Source: UBA1723 sp045641625 (GTDB taxonomy: Bacteria > Bacteroidota > Bacteroidia > Bacteroidales > Paludibacteraceae). Taken from it: a stretch of DNA of 64,000 bases. Every line of letters starts with the position of its first letter. Within the stretch, counting starts at the first letter, position 1. Shown here piece after piece: positions 18,133 to 26,404 of the stretch. Both the position numbers and the translations under genes were made by a program. The stretch is from positions 62,001 to 126,000 of the forward strand of contig JAZUHH010000081.1 in NCBI GenBank assembly GCA_045641625.1, in the 5' to 3' direction. The notes under the pieces are model-generated. The model was given only the letters and a program-made list of their open reading frames with translations, did not search any database and was not told the origin of the DNA.

Positions 18133-18168
18133 TTCGGATCATAGGATATTTTTTAAGGACTAAGAGGA

Positions 18169-18594
18169 ATGAAGAGTTTGTTGTTTAAGTTGCTGTTCGG
18201 CTTTCTTGCTGCTATTGTCGCAAGCCTTTCTCTTGCTTCTTGCGACAATGATGTTTCAGGCCCCGGATATGCAGGTGCAGGAGAAATTGTCCAGCGTTAC
18301 GAAGGGTTCTGGATATGCACCAATACTGAGGCAAAGGAAGGTTATGCTCCGCAGGGAACAATGATGTATATCAACGCTTCTGGAGGCGTGACTTGGCAGA
18401 AGCCAAATGGCGAGACTGCAACAGGAATTTTCAGAATTCTGAACAGTGAATGGATGGAGGTAACCTATGCAGGAACTACTTATCGAGCAGAGTGGTGGGA
18501 AGATAGCGCACAAGGACTGATAACATTCAATGTAAATGGCATCCGAAAGGGAACAACTCCTTTTCCGTTTGATGGCAGATTCAAGAGACAATAA
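18169..18594 (+). CDS. Lipoprotein of unknown function
   Basis: A 141-residue lipoprotein: a positively charged N-terminus, a hydrophobic stretch and the lipobox LASC place the lipidated Cys at about 25, followed by DNDVSG. The mature part looks like a small beta-sandwich or lipocalin-like domain, with WICTNTEAKEGYAPQGTMMYI and alternating hydrophobic strands, as in many small Bacteroidales lipoproteins. No catalytic motif is seen. It ends in a strong hairpin terminator. Confidence 0.7.
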   Translation: MKSLLFKLLFGFLAAIVASLSLASCDNDVSGPGYAGAGEIVQRYEGFWICTNTEAKEGYAPQGTMMYINASGGVTWQKPNGETATGIFRILNSEWMEVTYAGTTYRAEWWEDSAQGLITFNVNGIRKGTTPFPFDGRFKRQ

Positions 18595-18600
18595 TGATAT

Positions 18601-18640
18601 AAAAAGGAAGTCGCAAGTATAAACCTTGCGACTTCCTTTT
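18601..18640 (+). terminator. Strong bidirectional terminator
   Basis: A perfect 16-bp stem (AAAAGGAAGTCGCAAG at 18601-18616, CTTGCGACTTCCTTTT at 18624-18639) has A and T tracts on opposite flanks, so it can act on both strands. It would close both the lipoprotein gene and the reverse-strand unit that starts near 18850. Confidence 0.9.
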
Positions 18641-18705
18641 TATCCATTTTGGGATTTTGTCACCTGTTTTGACTAGAGTTCGGTCAAGGAACTCAACTTT
18701 AGTTT

Positions 18706-18816
18706 CTATAGAACTCCGTTAACAGTAATTTTTTTGTATTCTCCTTGAACTGAACACAAAGTTGCAAAAGAGATCGTAGCTGTTGCTGAAAACACTATAC
18801 ATTTGTTGTCCCTCAT
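18706..18816 (-). CDS. Possible 36-residue hydrophobic peptide in a small transcription unit
   Basis: On the reverse strand an ATG at 18816-18814 opens a 36-codon frame ending at 18706. The peptide has a charged start (MRDNK), a hydrophobic core (CIVFSATATISFATLC) and a short polar tail (GEYKKITVNGVL). It sits about 34 nt after the predicted start of a transcript driven by the promoter at 18857-18887 and ends before the bidirectional terminator. It could be a small membrane peptide, or the transcript may be a non-coding RNA with this frame open by chance. There is no recognised homologue. Confidence 0.4.
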   Translation of the reverse strand: MRDNKCIVFSATATISFATLCSVQGEYKKITVNGVL

Positions 18817-18856
18817 ATATTCTTGTTTCAAAATGTTTTCACTTTCATATAAAGTG

Positions 18857-18887
18857 CAAAGATACCAAAATATGGCGAAGTTTCAAA
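18857..18887 (-). promoter_or_regulatory. Reverse-strand Bacteroidota promoter
   Basis: Read on the minus strand, TTTG (18887-18884) and TATCTTTG (18864-18857) are separated by 19 nt, a near-perfect match. It points away from the reverse gene at 19089 and into the interval 18850-18600, where only a 36-codon frame is found. The remaining 200 bases up to 19088 hold nothing recognised. Confidence 0.65.
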
Positions 18888-19088
18888 ATGTTATAGGTGT
18901 CTCGATATGAATCGATGTTCTTTGCAGTTTAGTGCATCTTTTTGAGTCTCAAATATTTAGTTTGGGTAAATGTATAAGTCTATCACGATTTGCCTCTTGT
19001 TTGTTCTGATAAATGTTTAGGCGTGTGTCGTGATAATTTGAAAGGGGAAACACAAATAATCTCATTTTTCACTACCGCATGCCGTCTG

Positions 19089-19826
19089 CTACATGTTTTT
19101 GTTCTCTGCCAGGTTAAGCAGGAACTGATAAACATCGGCACTCCAATTGTTCCTCCCAGACAAGAGCACTGCATGCTCTTCGGTGTTAAAAGGCAGGTCG
19201 TTCACAGGCTCCCTGACTTCCTCAATGCTTGTGACATCCCGCATGTTCAAATCATTCACATGTCGGCAGAAATACCATTCTCCTCGCGCATAGGCAGGTC
19301 CCTCGCTGTAATATGCGTCATCGCCGCCGAAAGCATGTGCGGCATCATAATGTGCCTCGTAAGTGTTTTCGAAAGGATACAGAATTCCTTGATAGCATAC
19401 AAGCATCACCCCCTTGTAGCCGATAATTAGCCGGGTGACGTTAAAGGCAGACTGTATCTGCTTCTTGTCAATAGGTTTTTCCCTGCCATTGATAACTAGG
19501 CTGTAAACGTCCTTTTCACTGTCATAGTTCAGAAAATGACAGACTCCACCCACATAGGCATATTTTCTTTGTCTCTCTCTGAAGAAATTGGGACTGCACA
19601 GAAGCTCGTTATTCGCCCAGTTGGCCGAGGCAGCATTCCTGACATCGGATTCGTTAACCTTCTTGTTGTCCTTTATATCGCTTTCTTTTTCTTTTGTGTT
19701 GACTTTCTTGTTGTCAGCCTCGCTCCATATTAGCTTGTGCAGGTCCCAAAGCAGTATGACTATAAATGTAATAAATCCCAATAGCATGTCTATATATTTT
19801 ATTTTAATAATCATTGAGTTTAACAA
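19089..19826 (-). CDS. Membrane-anchored protein of unknown function
   Basis: A 245-residue protein with one N-terminal membrane segment (about 10-27, IDMLLGFITFIVILLW), a lysine- and aspartate-rich linker (about 36-62) and a soluble domain of about 180 residues. The domain contains two similar-looking strands, YSLVINGREKPIDKKQI and VMLVCYQGILYPF, and ends with an aromatic helix. Start codons at residue 1 or 5 are both possible. No domain is recognised. It is a single gene on the reverse strand between convergent and unidirectional neighbours. Confidence 0.6.
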   Translation of the reverse strand: MLNSMIIKIKYIDMLLGFITFIVILLWDLHKLIWSEADNKKVNTKEKESDIKDNKKVNESDVRNAASANWANNELLCSPNFFRERQRKYAYVGGVCHFLNYDSEKDVYSLVINGREKPIDKKQIQSAFNVTRLIIGYKGVMLVCYQGILYPFENTYEAHYDAAHAFGGDDAYYSEGPAYARGEWYFCRHVNDLNMRDVTSIEEVREPVNDLPFNTEEHAVLLSGRNNWSADVYQFLLNLAENKNM

Positions 19827-20071
19827 AATGAATTGGTGCTCAGAAATGACGGATGCCCTTCTAAATTACAGTTCTTGCAATAAAATGGAAGAGGAACGGT
19901 CATTTGCCTTTCTTGAAAATTTTAGAAGACTAACTATTGATTACGAATCATAAGTTCAGAGCCTTCTGTAGCAATGATAGAATTGGTCCTCAGCTATTTG
20001 GTCTTTAATAAAACTTCCCATTAAAATTCAAATAGTTTTTCAAAAGGTGAACACAAAAGCTTCTTACAAAA

Positions 20072-21493
20072 CTATCTGTTTGTGTCATATACATGCCAGT
20101 TTAGCAGATAAACTCTTTGAGTGGCACGAGTGATGGCGGTGTATAGCCATCTGTAGTATTCGTAGTTTATCATGTCGGTTGTCAAATACCCGTTGTCAAG
20201 GAATACAGCAGACCATTGTCCGCCCTGAGCCTTGTGGCATGTTACGCAATATGCAAACTTTATTTGTAGGGCGTTCAGGTATGGGTCCTGTCGCATCTTC
20301 TTTCTTCTAGCTCTTAGGTCCGGTATGTCCATGTAGTCCTCTTCGACAGCAGAGAACAGATTAGCCATCTGCTCCTGTGATAGGGAAGGGGAGTCGCTGG
20401 AAAGAGTGTCAAGCAAAACCTTGACCTCGAATTCTGTGTCGTAGTCGGGCAGAATAATCTCTACATCGGCAAATCGAAATCCGTAAAGTTCTGTTGTCCT
20501 TCTTACTCGCTTGACTCTGGCGGTGTCTCCGTTGGCAATGAAGTCAAGCCCTTCGATGTTCTGCGCCCAGAAGTAGTTGTTCTTGACTATCATGATAAGG
20601 TCTCCGCTAGACAGTTCGTCCTCTTTGTCAAGCACCTGGTTCCTGATTCCGAAATTGAACTGGTTGGCTCGCTTGTTGGATCGTGTGATAATTATAGTGT
20701 CATCCTCTCCGTATTTGCTGTATGCAGAAGCGATGTCCTCTATCAAGGTTTCGGAAGTTATTTTCATTATGTCCTTGTATCCGTCGGTCTCAAGTTCTGG
20801 GAACACTGTTACTGCCGCTGCGTCATAGAGCTTCACTCTCAGCATTGTTGCGTTATAGAGTATTCCGCTGTCGATCTTTTGTCTGACTACGGAGTTCAAG
20901 AGAGATTCGTAAACGCTGAATCCCATAGTTTTCATAAGGCTTGACTCCAGAGCCGGACTATAGTCTCTGCCTATTGGCGGCAGCTGTGCATTGTCTCCGA
21001 CGAACAATACCTGGCATCCGACAGTTCCGTCATAGACATATTCAAGCAGGTCGTTGAGCAGATTGCCCGAACCGAATGAGCCTTCTGCCTGGAAGTCGGT
21101 TATCATGGAAGCCTCGTCCACCACAAAAAGGGCGTCGCGGTACTTGTTGTAGTTCATGGAGAATTTTCCTCCCACCTCTCCGGCAATGTTCTGCCTGTAT
21201 ATCCATCGGTGGATAGTGTAGGCGGGCAGGTTGGAGTAGTCTGAAAGCACCTTTGCGGCCCTGCCTGTGGGGGCAAGCAGTACGACAGGTCTGTTAATGT
21301 CCTTCATTGCAGAGATCAGAGCACTTACCACGCTTGTTTTTCCAGTTCCGGCATAACCCCTCAGTATGAACAGGGATTCAGTCTCTCCTGACAGAGCAAA
21401 CTCGGCAAGCTTTTTTATCGTGTCAGTCTGACAATCCGTTGGAGTATGCTGAAAATGAGATAAAATCAGCTGTGTAAATGCTGGAATGTTCAT
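20072..21493 (-). CDS. RecD/Pif1-like superfamily 1 DNA helicase
   Basis: A 473-residue ATPase with the motifs of a RecD2/Pif1-type helicase: Walker A GYAGTGKTS (about 46-54), motif Ia LLAPTGRAAKVL, Walker B VVDEASM (about 126-132), motif III VGDNAQLPPIG (about 165-175), motif IV near TRSNKRANQFN, and the C-terminal UvrD-like block CHKAQGGQW and YTAITRATQRVYLL (near 450). It lacks the long N-terminal extension of full RecD and is common in Bacteroidales as a stand-alone protein. A role in DNA repair or replication is inferred. It is divergent from the gene at 21635. Confidence 0.85.
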   Translation of the reverse strand: MNIPAFTQLILSHFQHTPTDCQTDTIKKLAEFALSGETESLFILRGYAGTGKTSVVSALISAMKDINRPVVLLAPTGRAAKVLSDYSNLPAYTIHRWIYRQNIAGEVGGKFSMNYNKYRDALFVVDEASMITDFQAEGSFGSGNLLNDLLEYVYDGTVGCQVLFVGDNAQLPPIGRDYSPALESSLMKTMGFSVYESLLNSVVRQKIDSGILYNATMLRVKLYDAAAVTVFPELETDGYKDIMKITSETLIEDIASAYSKYGEDDTIIITRSNKRANQFNFGIRNQVLDKEDELSSGDLIMIVKNNYFWAQNIEGLDFIANGDTARVKRVRRTTELYGFRFADVEIILPDYDTEFEVKVLLDTLSSDSPSLSQEQMANLFSAVEEDYMDIPDLRARRKKMRQDPYLNALQIKFAYCVTCHKAQGGQWSAVFLDNGYLTTDMINYEYYRWLYTAITRATQRVYLLNWHVYDTNR

Positions 21494-21541
21494 TTTTTTA
21501 CAATAAAAGTATTAAAATTTCTTTTTTTCCTTATATTTTTA

Positions 21542-21549
21542 TATTTTTG
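21542..21549 (+). promoter_or_regulatory. -7 element for the 21635 gene
   Basis: TATTTTTG matches the -7 consensus in the 141-bp divergent spacer, giving a leader of about 80 nt. The -33 region is only T-rich, so support is moderate. Confidence 0.4.
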
Positions 21550-21634
21550 CCGTGCTATTATTGTGACTATAGCAAAGTGCGTTCATTTCGGTGGCGCAAT
21601 TTAGAAATAAAAATAATATAAAGAACAAAATAAC

Positions 21635-22360
21635 ATGAAAATTTTCAAAATTCTAATGCTCGTACTTTTGGTCGGCTGTTCAGCATTGTTGTCATACATG
21701 TGTTATGATAGCATCAACACTCCAATCGTATTCCAGGAGCAGAAAGAGCAGAGAGATGCACAGGTAATCGCTAAGTTGATAGACATTCGTAAGGCTCAGA
21801 TCGAGTACAAGAATGTTAACGGCAAGTACGCCGGAAACATCGACTCTTTGATTTATTTCGTAAAGAACGGTGAGTTGCCATTCGTAAGCAAGAAGGGTGA
21901 GTTGACAGACGAGCAGCTTGGCAAGGGACTTTCAGAGGTTAAGGCTTTGGCTTTCATCGCAATGTACAACGAGAATCCTGAGTTCAAGGGTCTTGCTGAT
22001 ACAGTCGCAAAGTACGAAATTGGTGATATGGCAGAGTTCTCTGAGAATTTCCGTCGTGATACAACTTACGTTAGCGTGCTTTCTCAGATTTTCCCTAAGG
22101 GTTACGATATCGACAACTTGAAGTACGTTCCTTTCGGAAACGGCGCAGTTTTCGAGGTTAGAGATTCTATCCATAAGACTAAGTCAGGTCTTCCTTTGCC
22201 TTTGTTCCAGGCTCAGACTCCTTTCTCGGTATATTTGTCTGACTTGAACAACCAGCAGAGATACAATATCATCGACCAGGCTAAGAAGCTTGACAAGTAT
22301 CCAGGTCTAAGAGTAGGTGATGTTGAGGTTCCTAACAACAACGCAGGTAACTGGGAGTAA
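21635..22360 (+). CDS. Membrane-anchored conserved hypothetical protein
   Basis: A 241-residue protein with an N-terminal hydrophobic segment (about 5-22) that could be an anchor or, through LVGC, a lipobox. A helix follows (about 33-60), and the segment DIRKAQIEYKNVNGKYAGNIDSL resembles the early part of type II secretion pseudopilins, where a long helix is followed by a strand. No prepilin cleavage motif is present, so this is only a likeness. It precedes DUF3822 and rsmD. Codon use is biased, suggesting good expression. Confidence 0.65.
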   Translation: MKIFKILMLVLLVGCSALLSYMCYDSINTPIVFQEQKEQRDAQVIAKLIDIRKAQIEYKNVNGKYAGNIDSLIYFVKNGELPFVSKKGELTDEQLGKGLSEVKALAFIAMYNENPEFKGLADTVAKYEIGDMAEFSENFRRDTTYVSVLSQIFPKGYDIDNLKYVPFGNGAVFEVRDSIHKTKSGLPLPLFQAQTPFSVYLSDLNNQQRYNIIDQAKKLDKYPGLRVGDVEVPNNNAGNWE

Positions 22361-22406
22361 TAACAATCATAGTCGAGTATCTCGCACGATTGATTTAATA
22401 TAGTTT

Positions 22407-23252
22407 ATGCAGAAGAAAGTGCTTGAACATAAGTCATTCGACATTGCACAGACTCAAAATAAAGTATTGTCCATTCGGGTTAGTCCGGATGGACTTTATT
22501 TTGTTGTGACTGACGAGGGCAAGGACAATCTTGTGCTCCATACTTCACGTATTATCGATCCGGCAAGAGGCGGACTCGATATTCTGGTGGAGGAGATGAA
22601 GAATGGCGATTTGCTTGGTCGTCCGTTTTTGAAGACAAATGTGTTCTATGAGACCGAGCAATATACTCTGGTGCCTAAATTTGAACTTGAAAAGACCAAG
22701 GCTGAGGAGATAGCAAAGACCTGTTTCGGGGAAGAGAAGATGAAAGGCATGGTGGTCATGTGCGATGAGGTCTCGTTCACCAATTCAAGTGTGGTTTACA
22801 CTGTCCTTGATTCAGACCTTGAAAGAATAAAGAGCTATTTTCCCGATGCAAGGATATTTCACCATGTTCATGCGCCTCTGTATGGTGCGATGACAACTGC
22901 AAAGACAAAGGATTCCTATGCTTTGATCAACATAAACTCCTTCTTCTTTGACATTATCGTTGTAGAGAACGGTGCGATAAGGCTTTGTGGCGGCTACCGT
23001 TACAAGTCAACCGAGGAGTTCCTGTACTACGTGCTTGGAATAACTTCCACTCTGCATATCGACCCGTATGCCTTGAAGGTTCTTGTTGTTGGAGAGGTTG
23101 ACGAATACTCTTCCATAGTAAAGAATCTGAACAAGTACCTTATGACATATTACCCGGATTCAATCAAGGGTGTGACTTTGAAGAAGCCGTTCTGCAAGGT
23201 CGATAATTTCCAGTATTATTTCACACTATTTTTATCTTCAGTATGCGTATAG
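22407..23252 (+). CDS. DUF3822 family protein
   Basis: A 281-residue soluble protein of the DUF3822 family, which in Bacteroidota is regularly encoded directly before rsmD, as here (10-nt overlap). The N-terminal LSIRVSPDGLYFVVTDEG and the central INSFFFDIIVVENGAIRLCGGYRYKS resemble the paired strands of an actin-like (ASKHA) fold. No enzyme activity is known. Family assignment rests on these segments and on context. Confidence 0.7.
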   Translation: MQKKVLEHKSFDIAQTQNKVLSIRVSPDGLYFVVTDEGKDNLVLHTSRIIDPARGGLDILVEEMKNGDLLGRPFLKTNVFYETEQYTLVPKFELEKTKAEEIAKTCFGEEKMKGMVVMCDEVSFTNSSVVYTVLDSDLERIKSYFPDARIFHHVHAPLYGAMTTAKTKDSYALININSFFFDIIVVENGAIRLCGGYRYKSTEEFLYYVLGITSTLHIDPYALKVLVVGEVDEYSSIVKNLNKYLMTYYPDSIKGVTLKKPFCKVDNFQYYFTLFLSSVCV

Positions 23253-23779
23253 TCAGCGGATCATTAAAGGGAAGAAAGATAAATCCCCCGGCAAATCTAA
23301 AGGCTCGTCCAACTACAGACATTGCCAAGGAGGGATTGTTCAACATACTTACAAACGAGGTTGATTTCGAGGAGATTACTGTGCTTGACATGTTCGGAGG
23401 TACAGGCGGAATCAGCTATGAGTTTGCATCCCGTGGTTGTCAGGGCATTACCTTGATAGAGATGAACCAGATCAACTTCAGCTTTATTAAAAAGACAATC
23501 AAGGAATTGGAATTGGACAATGTTATTGATGCAATAAAGGGAGATTCCTTCAAGTTCGTGGAGAGCAAGGCGGGCAAATATGACCTGATCTTTGCAGATC
23601 CCCCCTATGCTCACGAAAGGTTGGCAGAGATTCCTGCGCTTGTGTTCGAGAAGGACTTGCTAAAGGAAGACGGTATGCTTATACTGGAGCATCCAAAGGA
23701 TTTCGAGTTCTCTGAGAACGAGCATTTCTATCGTCACCGCAACTACGGTCATGTAAATTTTACGTTCTTCAAAAAATGA
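23243..23779 (+). CDS. rsmD: 16S rRNA (guanine(966)-N2)-methyltransferase
   Basis: A 178-residue SAM-dependent methyltransferase that modifies G966 of 16S rRNA. It starts with MRIVSGSLKGRKI, has the SAM-binding loop VLDMFGGTGGISYEFASRG (about 50-68) and the catalytic motif ADPPYA (DPPY, about 116). Length is normal. It overlaps the end of the DUF3822 gene and is followed 9 nt later by chorismate mutase. Confidence 0.92.
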   Translation: MRIVSGSLKGRKINPPANLKARPTTDIAKEGLFNILTNEVDFEEITVLDMFGGTGGISYEFASRGCQGITLIEMNQINFSFIKKTIKELELDNVIDAIKGDSFKFVESKAGKYDLIFADPPYAHERLAEIPALVFEKDLLKEDGMLILEHPKDFEFSENEHFYRHRNYGHVNFTFFKK

Positions 23780-23788
23780 TTCTCTGAT

Positions 23789-24079
23789 ATGAAGTGTAAC
23801 AGTCTGGAAGAAGTTAGAAGCAATATCGACAGAATAGACAGCGCCATAATTCAGTTGATTGCTGAACGTGGAGAATATGTGTCTCAAGCTTCTGCATTCA
23901 AGAAGGATGAGGATGGCGTAAGAGATACAGGCCGCGTCGAAAAAGTAATTGCAAAAGTCAGGAACAAAGCAGAGGAATGTGGTGCTGACCCTGATATGGT
24001 TGAGGCTCTCTACAGAGATATGATTTCTCGTTTTGTAAATATGGAGATGTCTCAGTTTAAAGAAAGAAGTGCAAAGTAA
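23789..24079 (+). CDS. Chorismate mutase, AroQ type
   Basis: A 96-residue all-helical protein matching a single AroQ chorismate mutase domain. The first long helix reads LEEVRSNIDRIDSAIIQLIAERGEYV, with the conserved Arg (R10) and IDxIDxxI pattern. The middle carries AFKKDEDGVRD and the last helix ends VEALYRDMISRFVNMEM. It is the size of PchB-type isochorismate pyruvate lyases, which share the fold, so specificity is uncertain. The likely role is prephenate formation for Phe/Tyr synthesis. folB follows 11 nt later. Confidence 0.8.
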   Translation: MKCNSLEEVRSNIDRIDSAIIQLIAERGEYVSQASAFKKDEDGVRDTGRVEKVIAKVRNKAEECGADPDMVEALYRDMISRFVNMEMSQFKERSAK

Positions 24080-24090
24080 ATGAAGCGTTT

Positions 24091-24456
24091 ATGAAAACAA
24101 AGCGTACAATATCATTGGAAGGAGTCAAAGTCTATGCCTATCACGGAGTGCTTGAGAACGAGCGCAGGATAGGGACTGACTATATAGTTAATCTGAGGGT
24201 TGACTATGACTGGAGTGAGGCTGGCTATTCCGACTCGCTTGATGGCACTATAAATTACGCTTTGCTCTCGGATATTATCAGGGAAGAGATGGCAATACCT
24301 TCAAACCTTATTGAGCACGTTGCGCAGAGAATAGCAGACCATATTCATGCTGACTTCCCTAAAATCACAGCAATCAGCCTGGAGGTTAAGAAAATGGCTC
24401 CTCCGGTTGACGGACAGGTCGTTTCTTCTGCTGTCGGGTTGGATGTAGTTTACTAG
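24091..24456 (+). CDS. folB: Dihydroneopterin aldolase
   Basis: A 121-residue enzyme that cleaves 7,8-dihydroneopterin to 6-hydroxymethyl-dihydropterin and glycolaldehyde in folate synthesis. The motif VKVYAYHGVLENERRIGTDY at the N-terminus and TINYALLSDII, IEHVAQRIADHI and the C-terminal KKMAPPV are diagnostic. Length is normal for the octameric enzyme. It ends the small-gene run 21635-24456; the polysaccharide locus starts after a 530-bp gap. Confidence 0.92.
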   Translation: MKTKRTISLEGVKVYAYHGVLENERRIGTDYIVNLRVDYDWSEAGYSDSLDGTINYALLSDIIREEMAIPSNLIEHVAQRIADHIHADFPKITAISLEVKKMAPPVDGQVVSSAVGLDVVY

Positions 24457-24649
24457 TTTGGAAGTGAAAAATAGCTCTTGTTTTTGTTGTATTCTGTTCA
24501 TTTTTGTGTGAGTGGAGTGCATATAAATTGTATAAATTACGTCTTTGGTATAAAACTTCAGAAAAGTTTTCTTCGTTAATAATGGATAAAAAGCATTCGC
24601 TTATGTTTGAATAATCGTAAAAAGCGCATTTTTCTCAGATTTTTTTTTT

Positions 24650-24713
24650 TTAGCAATATCTTACTTTTTTTAGCAAGTTTATACATATCGTATTGCTAAT
24701 CTTATTATCTTTG
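24650..24713 (+). promoter_or_regulatory. Polysaccharide-locus promoter with three TTAGCAA motifs
   Basis: A -7 element TATCTTTG lies at 24706-24713. Upstream are two direct copies of TTAGCAA (24650-24656, 24670-24676), each preceded by a run of T, 20 bp apart (about two helical turns). A third, inverted copy (TTGCTAA, 24693-24699) lies between the -33 and -7 positions. No good TTTG -33 is present, so an activator or repressor binding these motifs is plausible. The 24457-24649 stretch upstream holds nothing else recognised. Confidence 0.5.
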
Positions 24714-24719
24714 CATATC

Positions 24720-24986
24720 ACTTGCTTTGTAATGGGACTAAAAATGTAAGTTGGTTACTTTATGTTTTTGTTTTGTTTCACAGCATCTTATATTGAAATA
24801 GACACGCTTTAATACGAAAAAGATAAAGTTGAAAAGTTGTTTGTATTTGCGTAAAAGTTTTTGCAAATGCTTGATACCCAGATTCTTGTAATAGAATCAA
24901 GGAGTCTATGTATTGTCTTTTTTTGAAAGGGAGCACTAGGACTAAGTTGAAATAAAATTGTATTTCCCCTCATCATTTTTCGGATA
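24720..24986 (+). promoter_or_regulatory. Long 5' leader of the upxY transcript with hairpins
   Basis: About 267 nt separate the predicted transcription start from upxY. Two hairpins are visible: ATTTGC/GCAAAT with inner A4/T4 pairing (24845-24868), and GATTCT/AGAATC (24881-24898). The second is followed by a T7 run about 20 nt on, not directly adjacent. UpxY proteins act in the leader of their own operon in Bacteroides, so this is the likely target region. Confidence 0.45.
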
Positions 24987-25547
24987 ATGGAAACTCTGCC
25001 TAATCTAGAAAATACTGCTTGTCAATGGTATGCTATGCGTACCCTGGGCAGACTGTGTGAGGTCGCAGTCAAGAAAAGGCTTGAGGAGGATAACATTCGT
25101 TATTTTCAGGCCATGCACACAGTGGTCAAGGTAGTGAAAGGGAAAAAGACAAAGATAGAGGAACCGATAATCTCAAACTTGATCTTTGTCTATGGGGAAA
25201 AGGAGAGAATAGTTCCTCACACTGCTATAGGTACAAACTTCCAGTTCATATTCAACAAGTGCAGCGGTAAGGCTGGCGACTGCTTGGTTGTGCCAACGAA
25301 GAAGATGGAGGACTTTATCCGCATTGTCGAGTCCAGAGGCGAGAATGTTAATGTCTTTAATCCGGAAGATGTCCAGCTGACTAACGGACAGAAGATTCGC
25401 GTCATAGGCGGACCTTTTGACGGTGTGGATGGCGTTTTCGTAAAAATGAAGGGCAAGCGTAATCGCAGGCTTGTCGTAGTTCTTGACGGTTGGGCTCTTG
25501 GTGTATCTGCCGAGGTTGAACCGGATATGGTTGAAATTTTGAAATAA
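24987..25547 (+). CDS. UpxY-family transcription antiterminator (NusG-like)
   Basis: A 186-residue specialised NusG paralogue. The N-terminal NGN domain (about 10-115) opens with CQWYAMRTLGRLCEVAVKKRL and includes ISNLIFVYGEKER. A KOW domain (about 130-185) follows, with GQKIRVIGGPFDGVDGVFVK. In Bacteroides, UpxY proteins load on RNA polymerase in the leader of a capsule operon and allow it to read through, one UpxY per locus. Position as the first gene of a 31-kb polysaccharide locus fits this. The usual companion inhibitor gene upxZ is absent. The start ATG is preceded by a long leader with hairpins. Confidence 0.85.
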   Translation: METLPNLENTACQWYAMRTLGRLCEVAVKKRLEEDNIRYFQAMHTVVKVVKGKKTKIEEPIISNLIFVYGEKERIVPHTAIGTNFQFIFNKCSGKAGDCLVVPTKKMEDFIRIVESRGENVNVFNPEDVQLTNGQKIRVIGGPFDGVDGVFVKMKGKRNRRLVVVLDGWALGVSAEVEPDMVEILK

Positions 25548-25578
25548 TTTAAGGACCCTTAAAATAGATTTTTGATTA

Positions 25579-26382
25579 ATGAAACAAATTTTAAAAGTTG
25601 TCTCGGCAGTATTGTGCGTTTTTGCATTGAGTTCGTGCAAGACTCAGGAGAAAATGCTTTATTTCCAGGACGTAGAGTCTAACGCATCAGAAGCAATAAA
25701 TGGAGAAAGAGATATTAAGCTTCAGCCTAAGGATCAGATTTCTATTATTGTGAACAGCAAGGATCCTCAGTTGGCTGCTTTGTTCAACCTTTCTACGTCT
25801 CGCTACCAGACAGGTCGTACATCCCTTAATTATGGAAGTAACGGAGAGATTTCGGGTTATACACTTGATGACAATGGAGATATTGATTTCCCAGTAGTAG
25901 GAAAAGTTCACATTGCCGACATGACTAAGAGTCAGGTTGCTGCATTCATAAAGTCTAAGCTTGTAGAGAACAATTTGGTGAACGATCCGGTTGTTACAGT
26001 TGAGTTTATGAATTTGTATTTCTCTGTTCTTGGTGAGGTTAACAAACCAGGCAAATACATGATCACTAAGGACCAGATAACATTGCTTGAGGCTATAAGT
26101 ATGGCAGGTGACTTGTCTGTCTATGGTGTTCGTAGTGGAATTTATGTGGTTAGAGAGGAGGCAGGAAAGCGTACAACATACAACGTGGATATTCGCAAGA
26201 AGAATTTGTTTGAATCTCCTGCTTATTATTTGAAGCAGAATGATGTGGTGTACGTTCAGCCAAACAGAACAAAGACAAAGAACTCAAATATCGGTAGCAG
26301 TACATCTCTAATGGTAAGTGCAACTTCGGTATTGGTTTCAGTTGCGACTTTGGTTGTAAACGTCATTAGATTAAACAAGTAG
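25579..26382 (+). CDS. Polysaccharide export lipoprotein (Wza-like)
   Basis: A 267-residue outer-membrane lipoprotein with the lipobox LSSC (Cys20). The polysaccharide export domain (about 45-145) has the usual LQPKDQISIIVNSKDP and DIDFPVVGKVHIADMT, followed by one SLBB-type domain (about 150-225) with YFSVLGEVNKPGKY. The end (about 235-260) is a hydrophobic stretch that may form the outer-membrane helix. It should form the export channel for the capsule or exopolysaccharide and partners the Wzc-type protein 22 nt downstream. Confidence 0.92.
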   Translation: MKQILKVVSAVLCVFALSSCKTQEKMLYFQDVESNASEAINGERDIKLQPKDQISIIVNSKDPQLAALFNLSTSRYQTGRTSLNYGSNGEISGYTLDDNGDIDFPVVGKVHIADMTKSQVAAFIKSKLVENNLVNDPVVTVEFMNLYFSVLGEVNKPGKYMITKDQITLLEAISMAGDLSVYGVRSGIYVVREEAGKRTTYNVDIRKKNLFESPAYYLKQNDVVYVQPNRTKTKNSNIGSSTSLMVSATSVLVSVATLVVNVIRLNK

Positions 26383-26404
26383 TAACTACCTTATATAGTA
26401 TAAG

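Noticed and set aside
18990..19430. Forward 146-codon frame opposite the reverse gene at 19089-19826
   Set aside because: It lies mostly antisense to a better supported frame with a membrane anchor and coherent composition; cysteine-rich nonsense-like content suggests a shadow frame.
24651..24698. TAGCAATA/TATTGCTA inverted repeat as ends of an invertible promoter
   Set aside because: The arms are only 8 bp and 32 bp apart; invertible capsule promoters have longer arms around 100-200 bp segments, and no invertase gene is nearby. The repeats are better explained as TTAGCAA binding motifs.
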